The notes under the pieces are model-generated. The model did not search any database and was not told where the DNA came from. It worked only from the letters and a program-made list of their open reading frames with translations. Source: JBBSOK01 sp965219125 (GTDB taxonomy: Bacteria; Bacteroidota; Bacteroidia; Flavobacteriales; Flavobacteriaceae). From it: 64,000 bases of DNA. The first letter of the stretch is position 1. Each line of letters opens with the position of its first letter. Location of the stretch: positions 2,170,001 to 2,234,000 of the forward strand of contig CBDCMO010000002.1 in assembly GCA_965219125.1 (NCBI GenBank). Reading direction: 5' to 3'. Positions 1 to 7,295 of the stretch are shown piece by piece. Position numbers and translations under genes: made by a program.

Positions 1-1
1 T

Positions 2-415
2 CACCACAACAATTTGCTCAATAATATAATTGCAAAAATTCAAGCAAATATTGCTGGAAAAGATGCAGGATTGATGCTTGACGATCGCGGATTTATAGCA
101 GAACTGAATGGCAGCAACCTTTTTATGGTAAAAAACGGAAAGGTCTTTACACCTTTTGGACACGCGTGCTTACCCGGAATTACTCGAAATTCCGTGATTG
201 AAATGTGCCAAAAAAACAATATTGAAATTTCCGAAGCAGACATTACACTTTCCCAATTCTACAATGCTGACGGTGTTTTTGCGACTGGAACAATGGGTGA
301 ACTTACGCCGGTTGTTGAAATTGATGGGAGAAGTATTTCCAAAGACAATTCACTTCAGAAAAAAATTATTATTCTTTTCAAAAAAGAAGTTCGAGGATTA
401 TGTGAAAAGCTATGA
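2..415 (+). CDS. Class IV aminotransferase (branched-chain amino acid aminotransferase-like), 3' part only
   Basis: The reading frame is already open at base 2, so the N-terminal half, including the PLP lysine, lies before the window. The visible 137 residues match the C-terminal lobe of fold-type IV PLP aminotransferases: a GLMLDDRGFIAE stretch, NLFMVKNG, then LPGITRNSVIEMC and ATGTMGELTPV, which in IlvE-type enzymes line the substrate and cofactor-phosphate pocket. The family transaminates branched-chain amino acids or related substrates (D-amino acid aminotransferase and aminodeoxychorismate lyase share the fold). The LPGITR and TGTxxELTP signatures favour the IlvE-like group, but the exact substrate cannot be read. 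The leftmost TTG is not the true start. Confidence 0.85.
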   Translation, partial: HHNNLLNNIIAKIQANIAGKDAGLMLDDRGFIAELNGSNLFMVKNGKVFTPFGHACLPGITRNSVIEMCQKNNIEISEADITLSQFYNADGVFATGTMGELTPVVEIDGRSISKDNSLQKKIIILFKKEVRGLCEKL

Positions 416-490
416 TTACAAAAGTCCTGACAGGTTTTAAACCCACTTATCACACTTCACAAAAATCTCTAAATTTTTTCAACTTTCACG

Positions 491-522
491 TTGCAAATTT
501 CATTCAGAAAAAACTATCTTTG
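491..522 (+). promoter_or_regulatory. Promoter of atpD (TTG-N21-TAnnTTTG)
   Basis: TTG at 491-493 and TATCTTTG at 515-522 are separated by 21 bases, fitting the Bacteroidota -33/-7 consensus. Transcription would start near 528-530 and give a leader of about 55 nt before atpD. Confidence 0.75.
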
Positions 523-535
523 CACCGTTCAAAAC

Positions 536-556
536 AAGGGTGGTTTTTTTACCCTT
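536..556 (+). promoter_or_regulatory. Hairpin in the atpD leader
   Basis: AAGGGT (536-541) pairs perfectly with ACCCTT (551-556), and two inner G-T pairs can extend the stem around a T-rich loop. It lies just after the predicted transcription start and ends 27 nt before the atpD start codon. It could protect the mRNA 5' end or tune translation; the function is inferred only. Confidence 0.4.
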
Positions 557-583
557 AGATAACTATAACATAAACAGTTACTC

Positions 584-2089
584 ATGTCTCAAAGTACAGG
601 AAAAGTTGCACAGATTATTGGCCCGGTAGTTGACGTTGCGTTTGATAGCGGATCGGAACTTCCAAAAATATACGACTCATTAGAGGTAAACAACAACGGA
701 AACCTTTTGGTTCTTGAAGTTCAATCGCACATTGGAGAAAATATGGTTCGTACCATATCAATGGATTCTACTGATGGTCTTAGCCGCGGTGTAGATGCAG
801 TTGCAACTGGAGCGCCAATACAAATGCCAATAGGCGAGGATGTTTACGGCCGACTTTTCAACGTAATTGGTGATGCTATCGACGGTATCGGAAACTTGCC
901 AAAAGCTGGCGATAAAGGTCTTCCAATTCACCGCGATGCTCCAAAATTTGAAGATCTTTCAACTTCTACCGAAGTTCTTTTCACAGGTATTAAAGTAATC
1001 GACCTTATTGAGCCTTATGCAAAAGGTGGTAAAATTGGTCTTTTTGGTGGTGCAGGTGTTGGTAAAACAGTACTTATACAAGAGTTAATTAACAATATTG
1101 CGAAAGGTCACGGTGGTCTTTCGGTTTTCGCTGGTGTAGGCGAGCGTACTCGTGAAGGTAACGATTTACTTCGTGAAATGCTTGAGTCTGGTATTATAAA
1201 ATATGGTGACGATTTTATGCACTCTATGGAAAATGGCGGATGGGACCTTTCTAAAGTTGACAAAACTGCATTGAAAGACTCTAAAGCTACTTTCGTTTTC
1301 GGACAAATGAATGAGCCACCAGGAGCAAGAGCTCGTGTTGCACTTTCAGGTCTTACAATTGCTGAGTATTTCCGTGATGGAGCTGGCGAAGGACAAGGAA
1401 AAGATGTACTATTTTTCGTAGATAACATTTTCCGTTTTACACAAGCAGGTTCGGAGGTTTCTGCACTTCTTGGGCGTATGCCTTCTGCGGTGGGTTACCA
1501 ACCAACTTTGGCAACAGAGATGGGTGCGATGCAAGAACGTATTACTTCAACAAAAAGAGGTTCCATTACTTCAGTTCAGGCGGTTTACGTACCTGCGGAT
1601 GATTTAACGGATCCAGCGCCGGCAACAACGTTTGCCCACTTGGATGCTACAACCGTACTTTCACGTAAAATTGCTGAGCTTGGTATTTACCCAGCGGTGG
1701 ATCCTTTGGATTCAACTTCACGTATTCTTTCCGAAGCAATTCTTGGGAAAGAACATTACGGTTGCGCACAACGTGTAAAAGAGCTTTTACAGCGTTATAA
1801 AGAATTACAGGATATTATCGCAATTCTTGGGATGGAAGAACTTTCCGAAGATGATAAATCAGCAGTAGGTCGTGCACGTCGTGTACAGCGTTTCCTTTCA
1901 CAACCTTTCCACGTAGCGGAACAGTTTACGGGTATTCCAGGAGTTTTGGTTGATATTAAAGAAACCATCAAAGGTTTTAATATGATTATGGATGGTGAAT
2001 TGGATCACCTTCCTGAAGCAGCCTTTAACCTTAAAGGAACCATCGAGGAAGCAGTTGCCGCAGGTGAGAAAATGCTTGCTGAAGCGTAA
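584..2089 (+). CDS. atpD: ATP synthase F1 subunit beta
   Basis: Catalytic subunit of the F1Fo ATP synthase; it makes ATP from ADP and Pi on the cytoplasmic side of the inner membrane. The 501-residue protein has the Walker A loop GGAGVGKT at residues 155-162, GERTREG, a Walker B strand ending in VLFFVDN near 274-282, and a DELSEED-type segment (EELSEDD) near 418-424. It is longer than the roughly 460-residue E. coli protein because of an insertion around residues 205-235 (GDDFMHSMENGGWDLS region), as in other Bacteroidota. The start is the ATG 55 nt after a strong TAnnTTTG promoter. atpC follows 41 bases later; the other ATP synthase genes are not here, the usual Bacteroidota split. Confidence 0.98.
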   Translation: MSQSTGKVAQIIGPVVDVAFDSGSELPKIYDSLEVNNNGNLLVLEVQSHIGENMVRTISMDSTDGLSRGVDAVATGAPIQMPIGEDVYGRLFNVIGDAIDGIGNLPKAGDKGLPIHRDAPKFEDLSTSTEVLFTGIKVIDLIEPYAKGGKIGLFGGAGVGKTVLIQELINNIAKGHGGLSVFAGVGERTREGNDLLREMLESGIIKYGDDFMHSMENGGWDLSKVDKTALKDSKATFVFGQMNEPPGARARVALSGLTIAEYFRDGAGEGQGKDVLFFVDNIFRFTQAGSEVSALLGRMPSAVGYQPTLATEMGAMQERITSTKRGSITSVQAVYVPADDLTDPAPATTFAHLDATTVLSRKIAELGIYPAVDPLDSTSRILSEAILGKEHYGCAQRVKELLQRYKELQDIIAILGMEELSEDDKSAVGRARRVQRFLSQPFHVAEQFTGIPGVLVDIKETIKGFNMIMDGELDHLPEAAFNLKGTIEEAVAAGEKMLAEA

Positions 2090-2091
2090 AT

Positions 2092-2124
2092 AGCTTAAAG
2101 CCTAAAGCTTAAAGCATAAAGCAA
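2092..2124. repeat. Short direct repeats of a TAAAGC word between atpD and atpC
   Basis: After the atpD stop the word TAAAGC recurs three times, after a related TTAAAG, separated by 2-4 bases. It is a low-complexity spacer of a kind seen in several intergenic regions here; it holds no gene. Confidence 0.5.
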
Positions 2125-2130
2125 AAAAAA

Positions 2131-2406
2131 ATGTACTTAGAAATAGTAACCCCCGAAGCATCTTTAGTTGCCGGAGAAGTTGAAAGCGTAACCGTTCCCG
2201 GTGTTGAAGGCGAATTCCAAATGCTGAATAACCACGCTCCTATTGTTTCCGTTTTGCAGGAAGGAAAAGTGAAGTTTAAAGGAAGCCCAATCATTGCAGA
2301 AGCTTTTCAGAAGAAATTTTTGCAGGAAGATGGCAAATGGGTGCTACAAATTTCTGGCGGAACCGTAGAATGCAACAACAATCGTGTGATGGTTTTAGCA
2401 GATTAA
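2131..2406 (+). CDS. atpC: ATP synthase F1 subunit epsilon (short form)
   Basis: Part of the F1 central stalk, connecting gamma with the c-ring. The 91-residue protein begins MYLEIVTPEASLVAGEVESV and has the typical GEFQMLNNHAPIVSVLQ segment of the N-terminal beta-sandwich. It stops where the C-terminal helical hairpin of the E. coli protein (about 139 residues) would begin, so the auto-inhibitory C-terminal helices are absent. Short epsilon subunits are normal in Bacteroidota. It lies 41 bp after atpD, co-oriented and surely co-transcribed, and is followed by a strong terminator. Confidence 0.95.
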   Translation: MYLEIVTPEASLVAGEVESVTVPGVEGEFQMLNNHAPIVSVLQEGKVKFKGSPIIAEAFQKKFLQEDGKWVLQISGGTVECNNNRVMVLAD

Positions 2407-2432
2407 CTGCTCAAAATTCCAAAATATTAAAC

Positions 2433-2468
2433 CCCAAATTCCATAAATTGGAGTTTGGGATTTTTGTT
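2433..2468 (+). terminator. Rho-independent terminator of atpDC
   Basis: An 11-bp stem (2433-2443 with 2449-2459, one G-T pair, 5-nt loop) is followed by ATTTTTGTTT. It lies 27 bases after the atpC stop. Confidence 0.85.
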
Positions 2469-2524
2469 TCGGTTAATTCCTTAAAGTTATATTAACATTG
2501 CGTTTTACAATCAATTGAGAATTG

Positions 2525-2532
2525 TAAATTTG
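2525..2532 (+). promoter_or_regulatory. -7 promoter element (TAAATTTG) of the cupin gene
   Basis: TAAATTTG lies 16 bases before the chosen ATG at 2549. The nearest TTG (2498-2500) is 24 bases upstream, slightly long for a -33 element. The site shows that the upstream in-frame TTG at 2537 is not the start. Confidence 0.6.
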
Positions 2533-2548
2533 CACGTTGAATAAAACT

Positions 2549-3415
2549 ATGCATTTAAAGGAAATAGATAGGGTATCTACAATTACCAAAGAAGATTTTC
2601 TAAAAAATTATTTTAAACCTCAAAAACCTGTCGTTATAGAAAGGTTTGCCGAGGATTGGCCTGCTTTTAAAAAGTGGGATCTCGATTATATGGCCGAAGT
2701 TGCTGGCGATATTGATGTGCCTTTATATGATAACAGGCACGTACATCATAAAGATGGTTTTAATCAACCCCACGCAACAATGAAAATGCGTGAATATGTA
2801 GATTTGCTTAAGCGAGAGCCTACAAAATACCGCATCTTTCTTTGGAATATCTTAAAAGCGGTGCCACAACTTCAAAAAGATTATACCTATCCAGATTTTG
2901 GATTGAGTTTAATGAAAGGTCTGCCAATGCTTTTTTTCGGCGGAAAGGATTCGTACACTTTTATGCATTACGATATAGATTTGGCCAATATTTTCCACTT
3001 TCATTTCCACGGAAAAAAAGAAGTTATCTTGTTTGATCAAAGTCAAAACGATTATTTATATAAAGTGCCACATTCACTAATAACGCGTGAAGATATAGAC
3101 TTTACAAACCCAGATTATAAGAAATTTCCGGCTTTAAAAAAAGCTGAAGGCTATTTTGCCAATCTTGAACACGGCAATGTCCTTTATATGCCCGAAGGTT
3201 ATTGGCATTATATGCGCTATATTACACCAGGCTTTTCAATGAGTCTTCGCGCAATAGCCCGCAACCCAAAAAATTTGGCAAAAGCAGTTTACAACGTAAC
3301 CATAATGCGTTATTATGATGTTTTGATGCGGAAATTAAAAGGGCAAGAATGGATTGAGAGTAAAAACCAAAAGGCCATAACAAATACACATAAAAAGTTG
3401 GGGTTGGAGTTTTAA
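2549..3415 (+). CDS. Cupin-like (JmjC-type) 2-oxoglutarate/Fe(II) oxygenase family protein
   Basis: A 288-residue cytosolic protein of the Cupin_8/JmjC-like group, whose characterised members hydroxylate protein side chains using Fe(II), O2 and 2-oxoglutarate. The N-terminus has the family's FKPQKPVVIERFAEDWPA entry. The putative iron-binding triad is visible as HYD (HxD) in FMHYDIDLANIFHFHFHG and a distal His in MPEGYWHYM; KKEVILFD and NVLYMPEGYWH are typical core strands. The substrate is unknown. ATG at 2549 is preferred to TTG at 2537 because the promoter element ends at 2532. It converges with recX, the two stop codons being directly adjacent. Confidence 0.85.
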   Translation: MHLKEIDRVSTITKEDFLKNYFKPQKPVVIERFAEDWPAFKKWDLDYMAEVAGDIDVPLYDNRHVHHKDGFNQPHATMKMREYVDLLKREPTKYRIFLWNILKAVPQLQKDYTYPDFGLSLMKGLPMLFFGGKDSYTFMHYDIDLANIFHFHFHGKKEVILFDQSQNDYLYKVPHSLITREDIDFTNPDYKKFPALKKAEGYFANLEHGNVLYMPEGYWHYMRYITPGFSMSLRAIARNPKNLAKAVYNVTIMRYYDVLMRKLKGQEWIESKNQKAITNTHKKLGLEF

Positions 3416-3913
3416 TTAAATTTTAATCTGCCCAACCATCCCATAAACCATCTCACTTTCCCAACCGCGATAAAACATATAATCGACAAATTTCTTTCGT
3501 TTTTTCTGGATATCAGTTTCTGAAGTTAATTGATGTAATCGTTTCGCAGCGAGGCCTTCAAATGTTTTATAATATTCTGCTTCTCCTATTTCCTTCATTG
3601 CGATTGTGATATTGAATTTTGAAATTTCACGCATTCGTAATTCATTCAAAAGTCGGTTTCTGCCCCATTTTTTCTGTCGAAATTTTCCGCGGACAAAAGC
3701 TTGGGCAAAACGGGTTTCGTTTAAAAAGTTGTGGGTTAGTAAATGGTCTATTATTTGGTTTGCGGCTTCGGGAATCATTCGCATTGTGTACAACTTTTGC
3801 TGTACTTCTTTATGGCAACGTTCTTGATAGGCGCAATAATTCTCAAGCTTTTTTGTAGCTTCAGAAACTGTGTACGTAACTGCTTTTTTATAAGGTATTC
3901 TATCCTGGCTCAT
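3416..3913 (-). CDS. recX: Regulatory protein RecX
   Basis: RecX-family proteins bind RecA filaments and restrain recombinase activity. The 165-residue protein has the three tandem three-helix repeats of the family: ENYCAYQERCHKEVQQKL, then LLTHNFLNETRFAQAFVRGK (the FLNxxRFA signature of the second repeat), and RKKFVDYMFYRGW near the C-terminus. Its ATG overlaps the stop of the upstream DUF4286 gene by one base (TAATG), so the two are translationally coupled. Its stop abuts that of the convergent cupin gene. recA itself is not in the window. Confidence 0.93.
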   Translation of the reverse strand: MSQDRIPYKKAVTYTVSEATKKLENYCAYQERCHKEVQQKLYTMRMIPEAANQIIDHLLTHNFLNETRFAQAFVRGKFRQKKWGRNRLLNELRMREISKFNITIAMKEIGEAEYYKTFEGLAAKRLHQLTSETDIQKKRKKFVDYMFYRGWESEMVYGMVGQIKI

Positions 3914-4224
3914 TATGTATGTTCGCTTACTACTTCGAGCTCGGTTCTAAATGCTACAAATTGTCCAACAAATGGTTTACTTTGAGCCCGCATAAATTCA
4001 GCATCTTCATCGTAATATTTTTGAAGTGTTGCTTTACTGTCGGTTGTATATTGCACAGAATAGGTTAGTCCGCCCATTTCTTCTTCCACTATAACTCTAG
4101 TTAGTAATGCTTTTGCAAATTTTCCCGTTGCAAGCATTGCGGGAATATGTTCCGCTTTCAACCAAGCTAGCCATTTTTCGTGGATGTTTTCCTCAATATT
4201 TATGGTGACGTTGTAGATGTACAT
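3913..4224 (-). CDS. DUF4286 family protein
   Basis: A 103-residue protein of a family widespread in Bacteroidota (DUF4286), no signal peptide, predicted alpha/beta: MYIYNVTINIEE start, HEKWLAWLKAEHIPAML helix, then GGLTYSVQYTTDS and a C-terminal FVGQFVAFRTELEVV strand. The fold looks like a dimeric ferredoxin-like (antibiotic-monooxygenase-like) sandwich, but no catalytic residues can be named and the role is unknown. It overlaps recX by one base and probably forms a two-gene operon with it. Confidence 0.8.
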   Translation of the reverse strand: MYIYNVTINIEENIHEKWLAWLKAEHIPAMLATGKFAKALLTRVIVEEEMGGLTYSVQYTTDSKATLQKYYDEDAEFMRAQSKPFVGQFVAFRTELEVVSEHT

Positions 4225-4346
4225 TTGGCTAGTTGGGAGATTTTAGTTGTGAAACAATAGATTTAAAAACCTTAAATTCTAAAAAACAAAATTAAAAATT
4301 AATTTGAAACCCACTAATGTCAAATACCTATTGGCCTAATGCCTTT

Positions 4347-6128
4347 TTAATTAATTGCATCTCCCCGCAAAGCCCTAAACTTTCGGCGCGCTTCAACATA
4401 ATAAATACTATCGCTAAAGTTAAAAATAATTTGCTCGTATAATTCCTTTGCCTTTTCGGGTTGGGAAAGTTTCGTTTCGTACAGATTTGCCAATTTGTAA
4501 TGTGCATCATCCGCCAAAATATCCTCGTTAAAAAACTCGATCACCTTTTTATAATCTGCTTCAGCTTTGGCAAAATCCCCAGTTTTTTCATAAAATTCAC
4601 CTTGTTTTAAAAGCGCCTCGTCTTCAATACTTTCGCCTTTATTATTGGTTAAAATATCATCCAAAGCAGCAATTGCCTCTTTATTTTTATTTTGAAATGC
4701 AAGCAAATCTGCCCTTGCGTACTTTTTTAATGCTACTTGTAAACTATCTTCCAACGTGTTATCTCGAATTAACAAGCTAAGTTGCATTGCATCATTGGCA
4801 ATAAGTTGTGAGGTGGATTTGCGCAACACATCCAATTGTACTTGCGCCCATTCAAAATCTCCTTTAAAATAGCTAGTTTGCGCTACTTTAAAACGCGCGT
4901 CCTGCGCTAAAACATCGCTCGCAACCATATTTTGAATTTGCGAATAATATAGTAAGGCTTCATTAAATTTTTCGTCAAAAACCAGTATGTCGGCAAGTTC
5001 CATTTTTACGCGTGCTTCTTGATATTTAGTCAGTTTTTCTGAAGAAAGAGACTTTAGATTTTCAATGGCAGCTTCCAATTTTTCTGCGTTAAAAGCCAAA
5101 AAATGATTGTAATCTATCTGCAATGAATAGGTTTGTGGCCCGTTACCATATTCTGAAATTAAATCTTGAAACCGCTTCTCCATTTTCGGATATTCCTTTG
5201 AAGTAGCTGTTTGAAGCGCAATCTTCATTAAATATTGGTTACCTTGAATTTTACTTTCAGACGTGAACGAATTTTCGATTAAAAAGGTTACAATTTCGGT
5301 AGCATCTGCGTATGCATTTTCAGAAATTGCTATCAATGCCAAATCTGATATTCTACTTAAATCGTCATCGGTTCTTTTAAAAATTGCCTTTTCTTGAATA
5401 AAAGCTTTTTTATATTCTTTCTGTTGAATAAAAAGCCAGCTAAGCAATTCATTATAAACTATATCAGGATTATTTTGAGAACGTTTAAGTAATGCTTTAC
5501 GAAGCATTTCGTTCGCTTCATTTATTGGATCTTCCGTTACATAAAGACTGAAATTTCGCTGTGCAGCTGGTCTAAATGAAACATTTTTTTCAATTAAATT
5601 TATATAGCTTTCAAACATTTTTTCAAGCTTGCCTTGTTCACCGTAAATACGGGCAACTTGAGCATTAAAGTCTTTATTTTCGTCGCTTGCCATTGCGCTT
5701 TCGTAAACTTCAACAGCATCATCCAACAGACTATATTTTTCAAAAGTTGTGCCTATTACATATGCGTAATTTGCATTTTCAGCTACAAAACTTTTCGCTT
5801 TTGCATAATTGGTTTGAGCTTCAACTTCTTTATTTTGAAGTGCAAAATTGTAACCTAATTCAACCAAAAACTGTGGATTGTAACGCACATTTTCTAATAA
5901 AATGTTTATCCAGCGCTCAGCTTCATCATATCTTTCAAGTTGTTGATTTCCTTCAACAATAGCCAAAGCTATATCTTGTCTGCCTTTGTTTTGGGCATAC
6001 GCTTTTTCATAAAGTGAAATGGCCTTTTCAAATTCGCCTTGGTCAAAATAATTTTTGGCCAATATTTCGCTTTGGGCAAAACCTACAGATGAAATAAGAA
6101 TAAAAATTAAAATGAAAATATTGCGCAT
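4347..6128 (-). CDS. Tetratricopeptide repeat (TPR) protein, exported
   Basis: A 593-residue protein with an N-terminal signal peptide (MRNIFILIFILISSVGFAQ, cleavage expected at AQ), hence periplasmic or surface-attached. The mature part is a long array of degenerate TPRs: the first is near residues 22-55 (AKNYFDQGEFEKAISLYEKAY), others are spread throughout, and clear C-terminal ones are DEALLKQGEFYEKTGDFAKA and AHYKLANLYETKLSQPEKA. TPR solenoids bind other proteins; large ones in Bacteroidota serve outer-membrane assembly and gliding or secretion, but nothing here fixes the partner. A TATATTTAC element lies only 3 bases before the ATG, so the transcript may be nearly leaderless. Confidence 0.85.
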   Translation of the reverse strand: MRNIFILIFILISSVGFAQSEILAKNYFDQGEFEKAISLYEKAYAQNKGRQDIALAIVEGNQQLERYDEAERWINILLENVRYNPQFLVELGYNFALQNKEVEAQTNYAKAKSFVAENANYAYVIGTTFEKYSLLDDAVEVYESAMASDENKDFNAQVARIYGEQGKLEKMFESYINLIEKNVSFRPAAQRNFSLYVTEDPINEANEMLRKALLKRSQNNPDIVYNELLSWLFIQQKEYKKAFIQEKAIFKRTDDDLSRISDLALIAISENAYADATEIVTFLIENSFTSESKIQGNQYLMKIALQTATSKEYPKMEKRFQDLISEYGNGPQTYSLQIDYNHFLAFNAEKLEAAIENLKSLSSEKLTKYQEARVKMELADILVFDEKFNEALLYYSQIQNMVASDVLAQDARFKVAQTSYFKGDFEWAQVQLDVLRKSTSQLIANDAMQLSLLIRDNTLEDSLQVALKKYARADLLAFQNKNKEAIAALDDILTNNKGESIEDEALLKQGEFYEKTGDFAKAEADYKKVIEFFNEDILADDAHYKLANLYETKLSQPEKAKELYEQIIFNFSDSIYYVEARRKFRALRGDAIN

Positions 6129-6260
6129 ATTGTAAATATAGCTTTTTTGAGAATTTTTAAGCGTAGTGCTTTATTTAAAACTACGTAAGTTTAATAATAT
6201 CGTTCTAAAAATTAGCCATATCAAAATAAATTATTGACCATCAAAATGAAATAGAATTAT

Positions 6261-6280
6261 TAATTGTATATTTACAATTA
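6261..6280 (+). promoter_or_regulatory. Inverted repeat / -7-like element upstream of the ParS-type antitoxin
   Basis: TAATTGT (6261-6267) and ACAATTA (6274-6280) are perfect 7-bp arms separated by 6 bases. The repeat contains a TATATTTAC -7-like element (6267-6275). A second, weaker dyad lies at 6289-6316. Such repeats on the promoter suit autoregulation by the antitoxin; this is inferred. Confidence 0.45.
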
Positions 6281-6337
6281 GCCAGGCGTAAAATTACAAT
6301 AATTGGTTAATTTACGTGTTTATAAAAACAAATTAAA

Positions 6338-6802
6338 ATGGAAAGCACAACCTTAACAAGTTTTAAAGCGGACTTAGATAAGTATAAAATGACTGAATTT
6401 TCGCCAGCTTGGGTTGTTTTAAATTCTAAAGAAGCACCTAGTTACAAAATGGAGCTGATTGGGCGAATACGAACGGGCGTGAAAAAAGCTGATTGGAAGC
6501 AATTAATAAGTTATACGGACTCTACCGAAAAAGAATTTGAGCATATATTGCCCGCATCTATAAGTAGTATGCACAAAAAAGCAGTTTACGGAAAGGAAAC
6601 TTCTGAGCGAATTTACGAGTTGGCAAGATTATTTGGTTTAGGTTATTACGTTTTTGACACTAAGGAAGATTTTAAAAAATGGCTTATGACTCCGTCAAAA
6701 ACGCTTGGCAATAAAATTCCTTTTGATTTACTGGATAGTAGTTTTGGTTTTGAAATTGTAGAGAACGAAATTTCCAGAATTCAATATAATGTTTACAGTT
6801 AG
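6338..6802 (+). CDS. Xre/MbcA/ParS-type antitoxin (DUF2384 toxin-binding domain)
   Basis: Antitoxin partner of RES-domain toxins in type II (ParST/MbcAT-type) modules; it binds and blocks the toxin and represses its own operon. The 154-residue protein has an N-terminal Xre-like helical region (about residues 30-95) and a C-terminal toxin-binding domain. That domain has the family signature WLMTPSKTLGNKIPFDLL followed by GFEIVENEISRIQYNVYS, equivalent to the usual WL.TPNPALGG..PLDLL and E..L.RIEYGVY. It appears complete. Its stop TAG overlaps the GTG start of the toxin by one base, the usual antitoxin-first order. The toxin is frameshifted. Confidence 0.88.
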   Translation: MESTTLTSFKADLDKYKMTEFSPAWVVLNSKEAPSYKMELIGRIRTGVKKADWKQLISYTDSTEKEFEHILPASISSMHKKAVYGKETSERIYELARLFGLGYYVFDTKEDFKKWLMTPSKTLGNKIPFDLLDSSFGFEIVENEISRIQYNVYS

Positions 6803-7279
6803 TGCTAGTTTATAGGGTTGCCAACGTAAAATATAAAAACGAAACGCTTTCTGGAATTGGTGCAGAAAAAGTAGGTGGAAGATGGAATGAAGTTGGGACG
6901 CGAGCAGTTTATTGTTCAGAAAAATATTTCTTTAGCTCTATTAGAATACTACGTGCATTCTTTGAATGTTGCATATTTACCCAAAGAAATTTTGGTTGCA
7001 AAAATCCTGTTTCCAGACAATTTTCTTATTGAAGAATTAAAATCCTTACCAAAAGGATGGAATGATTATCCGTACACACCAAACACGACCGATATATTTA
7101 CAAATTTGGTAAACAATGAAAATATCTTTGCATTACGCGTGCCATCTACAATAGTTAATTTAGAATCTAATATAATTCTAAACCCTTTATATGAAGATTT
7201 TGGCAAGGTTAAAATTGTTGAATTTATCAATTTGCCATTTGATGAACGGCTCACGAGAGACAAAAGTAAATTGCATTAA
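6802..7279 (+). pseudogene. RES-domain toxin gene, frameshifted
   Basis: RES toxins degrade or use NAD+ (MbcT-type) or modify targets by ADP-ribosylation (ParT-type). From GTG at 6802 the frame reads VYRVANVKYKNETLSGIGA, GGRWN and AVYCSE, the RES N-terminal half with its Arg and GGRWN motif. It then runs into nonsense. Removing one base in the A5 tract at 6920-6924 restores NISLALLEYYVHSL, RVPSTIVNLESNIILNP and FINLPFDERL, the C-terminal half with the conserved Glu and Ser. The rebuilt protein has about 158 residues, normal for the family. So this is one clean +1 frameshift in an otherwise undamaged toxin: real inactivation, phase variation, or a sequencing error in a homopolymer. Confidence 0.85.
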
Positions 7280-7295
7280 AAAGATAATTTTTAGA

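Noticed and set aside
416..490. Terminator after the aminotransferase gene
   Set aside because: GGTTT/AAACC around 433-443 leaves a one-base loop and there is no T-run; only a relic-like palindromic word (CCTGACAGGTTTTAAACC).
2537..2551. TTG at 2537 as start of the cupin gene
   Set aside because: The -7 promoter element ends at 2532, so transcription starts at or after this codon; ATG 2549 fits.
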